Made by a program: the position numbers and the translations under genes. From Quillaja saponaria (Eukaryota; Streptophyta; Magnoliopsida; Fabales; Quillajaceae), in the NCBI GenBank assembly GCA_029379385.1, contig CM055618.1:16407071-16471070 (forward strand): a stretch of DNA of 64,000 nt, in the 5' to 3' direction. Shown piece after piece: positions 35,501-46,788 of this stretch. Under the pieces are notes generated by a model. That model was not told the origin of the DNA, made no database searches, and saw only the letters and a list, made by a program, of their open reading frames with translations. Positions within the stretch are counted from its first letter, which is position 1. Each line of letters opens with the position of its first letter.

Positions 35501-38270
35501 TCATATTATTCCCATTCCTTTCAGTAGACAAACATAAAACAAGGAGTCAAGGACTAACGTCTAAAACTCTGGTATGCACTATAAATGGCATATTATATAA
35601 TCAAACTGACCCTTTTCAGTCATAAAGTTAAAATTTCTTCTAAAACTTTAATTATGGTTTTTTTGTTTTAACAACAACTCTATAGTCTATAATAAATCAC
35701 AAAACAAAACATGTTGCGGCAGCCTGTGGCTATCAGTAATATCTAATTACTTGAAAACAGATCATCTGAGATACACAGGAAAACCAATACGAGTGGCATG
35801 TACATTTTGGACATATAAGACAACAATCTACAGCAAGACCTTTTTTTTTGTTTGTAAAAACCGGGCCTAGGCCCAGTAAGACATCTATACTAATACAGTA
35901 GGCCAGTAGCATTAGGAACTACCAAAAAACTAATGCATGAAAATTGAATGAAGGGCACTGAGATTAGTTACCTTAGCCTACTTATCTCGTAAGCGCGCAA
36001 CTTCTCATTCAGGATTTCCTCATCATTATCATCTTCATCACTTTTTGCATTTTCATCATCAAATAGGCCAACTGGGCCGTGTACTTCTTCCTCTTTCAAA
36101 CGTTGAAGACCAAACTCAGATGGGTAGACAGCTACTGATTTAATTACTCCATTTTCAGGAACAAAGGAACTCAGTGCTACATATAAGTCAGCAGCCTGTA
36201 CAAACAACAGAACTTCTTAGTCAACCATAAAGCCCTAAAACAGGGCAAAGCTGAAGATACATATTCTATTTAATACAACAAAACCTAATCCCAATCAATA
36301 TAAATACACATGATAATGAATTTATTGGGGTCATAAGCAGAACATGTAGCAAAATTGGGAATTAGTTATAAATAAGACACGTGATCCAAGAGTCTCCTAG
36401 AAAAATATTCAAGAAAAGAACTCCTACAACTTTATATGAGCAAAGTAGTAACTTCGAGCATTAGAAATGCATTCAGATGAAGAGGAGTTATTCTTCTCCA
36501 TTTGATCAGCTCTTCCCACACTAACAAGCTTAAAACATGACATAAATTATGTAAGAACTCATAGATCTTACAAATCACATGACCTTTTTCTTTACAACAG
36601 TGCCATGCAAACTGCAGCATAGTACCAAGATACTAAAATTCGTTTTGAGTTACCATTTCGACAAGTCTGGAAACAAAAGCGATTCGTGAAAGAACATGAA
36701 AACAGTATATTATTTGAAATGCATGGAAACATATGCTAAAAAACATAGTATTTTAATTGTAAGTATCCAACATGTACATAAGATGCTTGTAAATACATTC
36801 TAAAGTAAAAAAGTTAACATAGTCATACAAAGTGAAAGAAAAATAAATTTACAATCACATCCAACAACAACATTAGAAGGAGGGTCTAGGAAGCTTATAT
36901 AATAAATATGTATAACATGTAAAATAATTACATAAAACAAGAATTTTATTAACAAAATTAATGTTATTTACATCATATTTTACCGAATTAATTCTGTTTC
37001 AAACGAAAAACTACACATTCCCTATGGAAACAACAAAAACGATTCCCTAAACGCCACCGTTTCCACCAAAATTTTATGTTTCAGTTCAGGGTGTTTTGAA
37101 CGGAAACGATTCACTTATTTTGGTGGAAACAAAATGAATTTTAGTTCATTGCATGGTACACATATCAGATGTCTTCGGATGGCTAGCCATAGACCTGGTG
37201 TTTTTTTTTATAAATTCCTACTTCTAATTTGATTTCTTTAATTGATGTCTACAAATGCTGAATTTGGAGAAGAAAGAGCCAAATAAAAACTCAAATGGTA
37301 ATGAGATTAATGAATCAACTTAGCTTTTCATGTTATGAGCTTATGACAGTGATCAGGCTTTCTTGAATAAGCAGTGGCTAAATAATGAGAAATCAAAGTC
37401 CACTAACTTACTTACTGACACCAAACAAACAAGCTCATTCATTTTACATCATAGTTTAAATGGATATATATAATCCAAACCCGAAGTTTGATAACTTACG
37501 GTAACATATCTCCAATCCAAGTTAACAATGGCTAGTCTATGCGTCTCCCTCTCGATTTGAGGTATGCTTTCTTCCTGTCAACATAGGAGGTCAATAGAGA
37601 GCAGACAAAAGAGTGAGAAGAAAAGAAAGGTCCATATCACCAGACAGAACAATTCAATCGCTCGACAATGAATTATTCAATATGGCGCTGAAAATTTTAG
37701 AAATAAAGCTAAAAAATTTACCAGTAATTCTTGCATATCCTCCCCATAAACCTCATCTTCATCTTCATCCGTATCCGTAGTAGACTCCACTTCATCAGTC
37801 TCTGCACCCTCAGACCCTGAGGATTCCGACTCTGCACTTGATTCTAGACCAATAGGTTTCTCCAATTCCTGGCTAACTTCCTCATCCTCATCATCTTCCT
37901 CACTACTCTCTTCTACTTCTTTTTCTACATCCTCTTCTTTAGCTTCTTCTTCTTCAAGTTTGTAATAATGGCGCAGAGAATTCTGCTGGCCATCTCGCTT
38001 CTTGGGCTTTCCTCTCTTGTCTACTGGAGCAGAAGAAGAATCAAATCTCTTATCCGTAAAAATCTGGTTAAAGCGGGAGTCAATCTCCACCTTCGTTTTG
38101 TGCTTAGGAACCTCCCTAAACCTAGGGTCTGAGTGTACGGATGAGAATCGAGGGTCGGTGATGACCGTCCGACCGCCATGGTTGTCTGGTTCGGGGGGCG
38201 AAGGATCTGAATTCGTATTCTTCTTCTTCTTCTTATTCTGCTTCTTGTGGTTCGCATTTTTGACTCCCAT
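32515..38270 (-). CDS. ESF1: ESF1-like pre-rRNA processing protein, two apparent frameshifts
   Basis: Seven exons lie on the minus strand: 38270-37722, 37574-37500, 36195-35972, 35238-35075, 34792-34664, 33961-33261 and 32966-32515. The protein has a basic Lys-rich N-terminus, a [14 protein letters not shown] motif with repeats, long acidic runs, an RRM-like middle beginning [13 protein letters not shown], the [19 protein letters not shown] segment, and the C-terminal NUC153-like motif [20 protein letters not shown]1 acts in the nucleolus in 18S rRNA maturation. Exon 4 carries one extra base (near 35113), which would stop translation after FIPDS. Exon 7 carries one extra base (near 32809), which would remove the last hundred or so residues. 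Family knowledge places both as single insertions in otherwise conserved sequence. It shares a 248-base divergent promoter with the METTL23-like gene. Confidence 0.87.
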
Positions 38271-38334
38271 GTTGGATTAACGTTAGCTAGAGTGGCAGGG
38301 GGTCGAACTTCAACATTTTGTAGGGTTTTAAAGG

Positions 38335-38343
38335 TTAGGGTTT
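38335..38343 (-). promoter_or_regulatory. Telo-box in the ESF1/METTL23 divergent promoter
   Basis: The minus strand reads AAACCCTAA 65-73 bases upstream of the ESF1 start, with a second AAACCCTA-like copy nearby at about 38321-38328. Telo-boxes are known to be enriched in plant promoters of ribosome-biogenesis and translation genes, which fits ESF1. Confidence 0.55.
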
Positions 38344-38518
38344 GTCTTCACTGGTCTCAAGCTAACACAAACCTGACCCGATTCTGGGACTGGGTACGGG
38401 TTTTCGAAATTCGGGTTAACAAATATACCTTGACTAAAGGTACCCGCCTCGTAAAGTTAATTTCCCTAACAGTAACGCAACAGATATTGCGAACTTTCAA
38501 GCTCGGGTCCCGGTGACA

Positions 38519-40383
38519 ATGGAAGACGATGGCCCGGATGAACCTGTTCAACATCACATGACTACGATTTCTCAGCATAACTTCGGCGTTGATTCTGACG
38601 AGCCGGACTTCTCCATCTCCATCATCGAGGTGCACTATTTCCCTCTCCTTCGGAATTCTCTTATCACGGTCTCTCTCTCATCCTCTTGCTCTTGCACCCT
38701 AAATAAGCTTACTATGCTGCTTCTTTCTTTGTTATTGACGATGCTAAAAAAGAATATGAAGGAAGACTATGGCCTATTCGTCTGGCCCTGTAGTATAATC
38801 CTCGCTGAGTATGTTTGGCAACAAAGATTACGATTTTCAGGAGCTACTGTGGTTGAGGTATGTGGGTTTTATTTTCTGAACTTTACGTATATGCATTTTT
38901 TTTCTCATTGTAATTGTTACTTGCAGCTTGGTGCTGGGACTTCGTTGCCCGGATTGGTAGCTGCAAAAGTAGGTGCGGATGTCACTCTCACTGACGATTC
39001 AAGCAGAGTGGAGGTATTAGCATCTGGATCAAAATTTATTGACTTTGGTTTCGAGCCAATATATGGAAATGGAAACTCGTATATCTAGTTTGTGTTTATT
39101 ATATATTGATTATTTCAATCATACCTACCTACCATGAGGGGATTTGGGCTCAAATTTCATGTTCTAGTGGGAGGTACAAACTAAAACCCCATTTTATTGC
39201 CAATCCCAGTAGTTTTGATTGGTCTTTTATTCTTTGATTGTTCATTTATTGCAATAAATCTGAGATTTTACAGCTATTTAGAAGCTTTAGTAAGGGCCTA
39301 AATGTTTTTTTTTATAGATGTGGTTTCTGAGACTCGGCGCTGCTGGAAATGTAGAGTGTAGGGATGTTATCTTTTCATGGAATGAGCTCGTGTGGCAGAG
39401 CATGCTACTTTCATTTTATTCTTATTTTATTTTTTTGTACTTTGCAGCAATAACTGGGTCTCTCTCTCTCTCTTGTTTTTTTTTTTTTTTTGGTGCTTCT
39501 GAGAAGAATAACTGGTCTCTCTGTGATAATGTAATCTAATATCTGTCAATTGATAACTCGTCATTTTGGTCCTGCAGGTGCTGGGTAACATGAGAAGAGT
39601 CTGTGACCTAAATAAACTTAAATGTAATGTAAGCAATAGCCGTTATGATTGTTTTGGATCCTTTCTCTTAACAGGCTAATACAATATAACTGCATTATCC
39701 TTTTTCATGCCTAGTGCGGGTTTCCTGACTGGGAATAACTGACACCCACTGCTTGCACATTTATTTTCGCCCTAAGCATGAATTCGGATATAATATAGCC
39801 TTAGTACCCTTCTTGCCTACTTGAGCTATCTTTCAAGAAGAACTGGCTCAATTTTTCAGGTGATGGGATTAACATGGGGAGTGTGGGATTCCTCCATTTT
39901 CAGTTTACAACCAAAAATTATTCTTGGGGCTGATGTATTGTATGAATCGAGTGGTAAGAAGATATGCTCTATCAGGTTTTTTTTTTTTTTTTTTGTTCTC
40001 CATTTTTCTCTATCAATTAAACTTAACTTTGTTCCCTCTTTTGGTAAGCATTTGATGATCTCTTCGCCACTGTAACTTTCCTGCTTCAAAATTCCCCTGG
40101 ATCAATTTTTATAACAACATATCATAATCGAAGGTACATATCAATCTGAATGATGGTTTGAAATTATGAAGGAATTTTGCCATTACTGACAAGGACCCAC
40201 ACTTAATCCTATATCTATTTTTTTGGTCATGTGTGCAGTGGGCATCATCTAATTGAGTTTTTAATGGTGAAATGGGGATTGAAATGTATGAAACTTCTTG
40301 ATGGATTTTCTTTCCTGCCATCCTACAAGGCATCTGTACTAAGTGGGAATATTCAATTGGTAGAGATTGGCCTAAATAGTTAA
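38519..40383 (+). CDS. METTL23: METTL23-like class I SAM methyltransferase
   Basis: Seven exons join in frame: 38519-38629, 38753-38857, 38927-39013, 39578-39628, 39860-39953, 40049-40133 and 40239-40383, giving 225 residues. The first ATG in frame is at 38519; two codons upstream there is only GTG. The methyltransferase-16 fold is shown by YGLFVWPCSIILAEYVW before motif I, the SAM-binding loop ELGAGTSLPG (about 72-81), an acidic motif near VTLTDD, and ILGADVLYE. The C-terminal HHLIEFLMVKWGL segment is typical of METTL23 homologues. In animals METTL23 is a histone arginine methyltransferase; the plant substrate is not established here. The acceptor of exon 2 (AAAAAAG) is weak but keeps the frame. 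The gene is convergent with the peroxidase. Confidence 0.88.
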
Positions 40384-41550
40384 TATTATTGAGGTAATTT
40401 CAATTTGAGATTTGGAATTTGCTTGATGGTGCAATTACTTTTAGTCACATCTGTGCATCTCATTGCTTTCAGAGAGTGCATGCCTGCATGTTAAGTAATC
40501 AAGCTGCACAATTGACCCATTTGAGTTAACGTTTACTAGACTTAGGGCAGCTTCTCTTTTGTGAACTTTCAAAAGTACCATTTTTATGATTTGGATCTGA
40601 TCTGATGTATCCTACATGAAGAAGTGGGAGTTTCCATGTGAGGTTTGTTGTTGCTCCTAACTAAGCTAAACATGGGAACTAACTGAGTGGACAGGAACCT
40701 GTACATCACTTGTAATATTTCTTGTACTAATTCAATGCTTTTCAAGTAACTTTGGTTGGTTTGTTTCTTTTAACAGTTGTAAATTATGTACTTTTCCAAA
40801 ATTTAAGTGGCGCCCTACAGAAAGTTGGGCTGATCCGCTGCATATTTATTAAAATTTGAGATAATTTTTCCCTTTGCAAACTACCTACGTTTCAGCCTCT
40901 GTCTTCAAAATTTATTAGTAGTGTGTTATGTTCTTGGAGCCTTTTTTACATTCATCTGTCACCGTATATATCTGGTGATGAGTGCGACTCTATAAACAGT
41001 TTGGTAGTAGGCTTTGCATTGTGCTAACCTCTTCAGGTGCAGCAGTTGGAGAACTTCTCCCATGATACCTCCCCCTTTAGTTGCAGGTCATATGAACTAA
41101 TATAATTGTTTGTTGTTTGTGTCGGAAGTTGATTTTATTCACATGAATCATGAGGTTTTCAGATATTTTTAGTATTTTCATTGGATTTTCACTTGTGACC
41201 CGAAGTGTGATCACTCTTGCATTGATTTGTTGGTTCATTTCTTGACAAGATTAAGCTCATAGTTTCCCACAAAAACATGACTTGGCTTAAGCAAATCCCC
41301 CTGCTTAGAGCGAACGGATTCCTATGCTGTTACTTCAAAATTTTTGTAGGGCAAGTATTATTATCAATTTCTAGCTTATCTTCATAGGATGTTTAAATTC
41401 ATTACAAGACAGACGTTCCTTTTCACAACTTGAAAGGAATAGATACAATTATCTTAATGAAACCTCCACGCATATGTGAATAAGGAAGTTAGACAGCATA
41501 TTACTGGATTACCTGTCTTTTATACTTCATATTGATCGTAGTTATAAATA
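40384..41550. other. Intergenic between convergent METTL23-like and peroxidase genes
   Basis: This holds both 3' UTRs and otherwise unremarkable DNA. No open frame, repeat or RNA gene was recognised. Confidence 0.55.
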
Positions 41551-42809
41551 TTAATTGACCTCTCTGCAATCCTTCCTGACCTCTTGGCCACCGTTGATAC
41601 TACTCATTTTGATCATAGAATTCACAAAAGCTTTGGAAAAAGCTTCTTTTGAGCTAGCAAACTTAGTAACCAGATCCTTTGTTTTTGGGGTATCGAGCAG
41701 AGCTTGATCAGAAGAAAACAGACTCTTCTTTTTGAGGATCAACTTGTAGTATGTATTATCAAAAGTTGTTGAAGAAGGATCCATGGTGGTACCAGCATTC
41801 TTTGCGTTAGTTTTGACCGGACAAATGCTTTTTAAGCTTGCTGCAAAGGATGGATGCATTGAAGGGTCGACATCGTGTGTGGCATTGAAATTATGGATTC
41901 TGTTCTTGAAGGATGAGCAGTGGGAGAACCCTAAAGTATGCCCTCCTATATTTGGGTCAAAAGAGACATCACTTAACTTCTATTCAAGTATAAAATAGAA
42001 TTAGAATATAAATAAATAAAAGTTTTTGCAGTTTGAGACTGGGGTTTACTAACCTGAAAGAGCCACTAGGTCTTCCATGGACAGACCTCTTTGGGAGAAG
42101 CTTTGTTGCAGTTGAGATATGTTGAACGTTGGAGCTGGCAATTGTATGGTTTCGCTGGCCTTGGATGTTCTTCCATCTTTTCTTCCTTTAGGAACATCCC
42201 AGCTTGGACCTCCAGACTGTAAAGTTTGTGATCAAATACACCCACCATCAGAAAATGCAGATATAGCTGCTAGCAGATGACCTGTGTGCCCTTAAGAGGT
42301 AAGTACTAGTGAGCTCTGTTGTCTTACCAGGTAAATTGCATCCCTTGCGGCTAAAGCTAGGATATCAGCACATGAAACCACACCAGGGCATGAAGCTTCT
42401 ACTGCTTTCTTGGCATTGTCAATGACATAAAATGCATGCAGAGAAACATTGGGTGGCCCATCTTTTTCTGCTTTGGTATTTCCTTTTGAGTTTAACAACA
42501 CAGAGGCATCACATCCCTTCAAATACAGAAAGAGAATAAACTACACTGTACCAAAATAAACCAAAAACAAAAAGTTGATGGGGTTCTTTGTATCATTACC
42601 CTAATGAAACAATCATGGAAATGCATCCGAAGGATTGCTGCAGGAACAGTTTTGTCACTTGCAAATTCCTTCTTCACTGTATTTGCGATGATGAGCTCGG
42701 CATCAGGGCATGTTTTTTCATAGTAATTTAAGCTTAGTGCATTCCCTGGAGAAAACACTGAAAGCATGAGAGTTGTGCTCAAGAATGCAACCATGAAGTT
42801 GAAAGCCAT
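41551..42809 (-). CDS. PRX64: Class III secretory peroxidase, PRX64-like
   Basis: Four exons lie on the minus strand: 42809-42600, 42516-42328, 42216-42054 and 41945-41551, giving 318 residues, the usual length for the family. A signal peptide (about 1-24, ending GNA) precedes the mature start LSLNYYEKTCP. The distal site reads RMHFHDCF, with catalytic Arg 61 and His 65. The proximal haem ligand is in GGHTLGFSHC (His 190). SCADILALAARDA is also present, as are the conserved Cys residues. The SKGNTKAEKDGPPN and PKGRKDGRTSKA segments match the Arabidopsis PRX64 group, which acts in lignin polymerisation at the Casparian strip. The family oxidises phenolics with H2O2 in the cell wall. The standard three-intron, four-exon layout is intact. 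Confidence 0.93.
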
Positions 42810-42879
42810 GTTGAAGGAACTGTTTGTGATCTTTAACTTAATTTGGTTGGGTATGGAAACCAGATTTAGATTAAATGGG

Positions 42880-42887
42880 TTTTTATA
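42880..42887 (-). promoter_or_regulatory. Probable TATA box of the peroxidase gene
   Basis: The minus strand reads TATAAAAA about 71 bases upstream of the ATG, preceded by CTCTC. This predicts a transcription start about 30 bases further on and a 5' UTR of about 40 bases, a normal arrangement for plant peroxidases. Confidence 0.6.
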
Positions 42888-43619
42888 GAGAGTTTTGTTA
42901 TTGACTCGGGTGTGACGGTGGCCCTAGATAATGAATTAGTTAAGCAAGGATTTCAATAATGGAGTAGTAATGTTAAAGCATTATCATTGCCAAAAAGACA
43001 ATCAGCATCATATCTGTCTCTGCTTTAACACTAATGGAGCCAATAAGACGTAGTTCAATTTCCAGCTAAAGAAATAATTTGGGTTTCTTCCTGTATATGT
43101 GGTTAAATGGATCATTTCGAAGTGTCAAAAATTATAAATAAAAGTACTAGCTTATAATGATTTTCGAGCTACTTCATTTTCACTTTTCCCTTTCAAAATG
43201 GAAGAAAATCAATCTTAATTTAAACAACATCGTCTCTTGATATTTAAAAAATAAAAAAATTACCTTGATTGTAGTTTTAACCAAGATAAGAACCTCAATT
43301 ATGAGAAAAGGAATGTCTAGTAGTTGAGATATGGCCATCAAAGCTGTTAGTTTTGTTTTCAAAAGCTTGCATTATAATTCTTGATTTAACTTTGTTTGTT
43401 ATAAGTCTATTGGACATAATTATGAAACTTTATGACTTAAACGAGATGGAGAATATTCTTGACCTATACCAACTAAACTACAACCCGGACTCATCAACAA
43501 TTTGGTCCACATTTTTGCATGCATGTACATAAAACCCTTGTAGCTTGCATTATAATGAATTTATAACACAATTTACGAAAAGAATAAAATCTTTCCTTTG
43601 CATTGATATAGATTCTACT

Positions 43620-43703
43620 TTAATGGGACGTCATCAATAGATTTTACTAGTTGAACAATCTAAGTTAATGGAACGTCTTCAATAGATTTTACCAGTTGAA
43701 CAA
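43620..43703. repeat. Short tandem duplication, two 39-base units
   Basis: Two near-identical units at 43620-43658 and 43665-43703 each end in CCAGTTGAACAA or CTAGTTGAACAA and differ at a few positions. The period is 45 bases. No function is visible. Confidence 0.75.
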
Positions 43704-44351
43704 GCGCTTTTAGAAACAAACAACTTTGTAGCTACCAACCTCAAATTCACAACCTTGGCAGCGCAAGATATGCTCTGTTTCTCGTAGTAATCAGATTAAC
43801 CAATACTCTGTTTCTTCAGATTCTTTGTTTTTTCTGTAACTTTTCCTTCTACTATGTCGGTGTATAAAGCTCCCAAGCTTTATATCTTCCCGGGTTTCGT
43901 AGAATTGGCAATGGAAGTAAACTTCATTGACTGCCACTTTCCATTTTTTACAATGATTTTCCTCTTATTGTCCACTCCTCCAATTTGATTTTTTTCTTGT
44001 CCAAACTTGTTAAGCTATTTAGTTTTATTTTTGGATGATATCTCTAATTGCAAACCAGTCTGAAAGTTTTCCTGTAGAAGGAACAAAAGCTTGAGGTCTC
44101 CCATGTCAAGGGAATGAGCTGGAGCCTGGAGGCAAGCTCTTGACATTTCCACAGAAGATGGATCACGGGAGAAGATGATGGCCGTGTTTACATTATGGGC
44201 CCAACAACATGAATTTGGGTCCATGTTTTGCATTTGGTAACGGGCCCACTAGGATGAGACCAGCTAGACGGCCGAAGATGGAACCTGATAACTAATTAGT
44301 AAGCATGCAATGGTTGGCAATTGCTATTTACATTAATATTTATTTATTATT

Positions 44352-44740
44352 AGACTTATCTACTATTTTGGTCTTTTAAAATTATATTAATTTTTTATTC
44401 AGTCTTTCAAAATTTTTTCAATCAATTTTATCCTCTTAGATTCAAAATTTATCAATTAAGTTCAATTCTTCTCTTACATGTTATGAATTTACGAAATAAC
44501 CGCATTTGACATAAATCTACTAATATATATAAGTTATTTTTATATTTTGTAATTTTTTTTTAGTTTTTTTATAAATAAATTATGTAAAATTACTTTATTT
44601 ATGCATAACATGAGAATAAAAAAATATAACTTAATTAAAAAAATTCTAAATCCTAAAAGATGAAAATGACAGAAAATATTATTGGAGGACTAAATTAAAA
44701 ACTAAGCTAATTTTAAAAGACTAAAACAGTAGTTAAGCCT
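44352..44740. repeat. MITE-like element, copy 2
   Basis: This is the better-preserved copy of the unit at 7690-8076. The left end reads AGACTTATCTACTATTTTGG and the reverse complement of the right end reads AGGCTTAACTACTGTTTTAG, giving a terminal inverted repeat of about 27 bases that continues with TCTTTTA. It is non-coding, A/T-rich and about 389 bases long. These properties fit a non-autonomous DNA transposon, but the superfamily is not determined. Confidence 0.7.
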
Positions 44741-45109
44741 CATCTTTATTAAAAAAAGAAGATGAAACCTAATAATAACATATGTTATTAAATATTTGTA
44801 GCATATCATTTTTGATGTATAAAAAGTTTAATAACTTATGATTTTAAAGAGTTGGTTTGATGGTTAAGAAAAATTATTGTCTTTTGATTTCTTAAGTTTG
44901 AATATTTTTGCCATGATTAAATAATTGGTCTATTATAAATAAATAAACCTAATAAAAATCTAACAAATAATATACATAATTTCTTTTAATTTAATGTAAA
45001 ATTTATTAAAAACGCAATATTTAAAAAAAAACTATTAAATAACAACTAATCAGTAATTATGTAATATTCAAAAATAGATATATAAAAAGTGTAATCTACA
45101 TCCATTTTT

Positions 45110-45138
45110 TATAATATATATATATATATATATATATT
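45110..45138. repeat. TA dinucleotide microsatellite
   Basis: An uninterrupted alternating TA run of about 26-28 bases lies in A/T-rich intergenic DNA. Confidence 0.85.
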
Positions 45139-46643
45139 ATAAACATAGGTGCAACGGTTTGTTATTATTTTGAAGTGAACTTTGGCACAGATCAATAGCA
45201 AACAATCCTTGAAGATTACTCATAAGTAAAAGAGAAAATAAAAAAAATAAAAAAACCTTTAAGATCTTGGCAGTAATTAATATTAACATAAAAAAATTTA
45301 TGTAAAAAAAATACTACATAACAAAAACAAATAAAGTTAAGTGTTAGTATTATTTCTATATTTTATTGAGAAAATTCAAATCTTAAAACATTAACAATTA
45401 TTTATTATAGATATTATAAATCACTTATTTATAAGTAGCATATAATATTCATATATATTTTGATATGTGTTTTGAGAATGTATACAGTTTTCAAAATATT
45501 TATAATACATATCCAATATGTTTTTATTTCTATACCAATCATTATTGTACCAATAAACAACATTTTAATCTTTGGATTGAAGTAGATGTAAAAATAATTA
45601 ATAAGTAAAATTTAGTTTCTAAAGAATATAACAGTAAAAACTATTTTTAATTCAAAAATATTTTCCATATAATTTTTTTTCTACAAAACAAATAGAACCT
45701 TGGAAAAAATAGATAAATTATTATGAAGATCGCAAATTGATGAAAACTTACCTCAAATATATTAAAGTTACTAAACATATACTAGTAGTTGTACATGTAA
45801 GCATAATTTTATAACAAATAACAGTAAAAAGTATTGATCTACTCTATTTTTGTTTGTAATCATTTCATATAAAACATAAGAAAACCATATCTTATCCGTT
45901 AACTTTTTAAGTATGTTCTCATATCACTATTTTCTTTACACATTTCTTTTAAATATTTGTTTAATAAAAACAAATGTATCCATCGATATTCATAATCAAA
46001 TTAAATTAATCATAATTCTAAGAGAGTTGACATAACAATTAAGAATATATATTTTTCTATTAAATTCCTGTATTCAAATCTCTTTAAAAATATTATGAGA
46101 GTAAGATATTTATAAATTTTTTATAATTTTATCGTGTATATCTTAATTTTAATTAGACTGAATAGATAATTAATCAAAATATATATAAAACGATAAAAAC
46201 AAACTCTTCGTTACACTAAAAAAAAAAATCTATGATTAATATAACTAATTTAATGCAGCAAAACCCAATTTTTGTAGATTCATGTCATTCACGTCTAATT
46301 AAAAAAATTAAAATCTCATGTCACAAAAAAAAAGAAAAAAAAAGAAGAAGTTATTTTTAGGAATTCATACTAAAAAAATTAAAGAATAGAACATAAATTT
46401 TCACAACTACATTCTATCCATGGGTAATTTAGTAATTTGGCATTAGGAACTTGGCATCCCAAGTATTCCTTGGGCAAAAGCAAGACCAAAACCAAAGAGA
46501 GAAAAAATCAGAGCCACCGTTCTCCTCCTCCTCCTCTACGCCTCCTTCCAAAACAGTAACTTCCTCGCTCTTTCTCAATCTCTCTTCTGCGATCGGATCG
46601 CTCCAAAATTTGGAAACCCATCCTACATTACTCAAAATTATTG

Positions 46644-46652
46644 AAACCCTAA
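46644..46652 (+). promoter_or_regulatory. Telo-box in the LARP1 leader/promoter
   Basis: AAACCCTAA occurs 137 bases upstream of the LARP1 start codon. Telo-boxes are common in plant translation-related genes. LARP1 binds 5'TOP mRNAs, so the association is plausible but not proven. Confidence 0.45.
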
Positions 46653-46788
46653 TTTCTATTTCATTGTTGCTCGTTCACAAAGTACTTATTTTTTTATCAG
46701 TTTATTGTTTTTTTTTTTTTTTTTTTTTTGCCGTATCCCTTAGTCGATCAACTTGTCGGCTTGCAGTAAAGCAGTCAGTTTTTCATTC

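Larger units (their letters stand above)
42810..46788. other. 4-kb A/T-rich intergenic region
   Basis: The peroxidase promoter occupies the first few hundred bases. A short tandem duplication lies at 43620-43703, a MITE-like element at 44352-44740 and a TA microsatellite near 45110-45138. The rest (about 44750-46400) is very A/T-rich with no coding signature. The LARP1 leader begins near 46440 and contains a T-rich run at about 46708-46730. Confidence 0.6.

Noticed and set aside
44015..44233. 72-residue minus-strand protein
   Set aside because: The frame has no recognisable motif, no splice partners and lies in repeat-rich intergenic DNA.
46753..46788. Upstream start for LARP1
   Set aside because: The extended frame begins with TTG and has no ATG before 46789.
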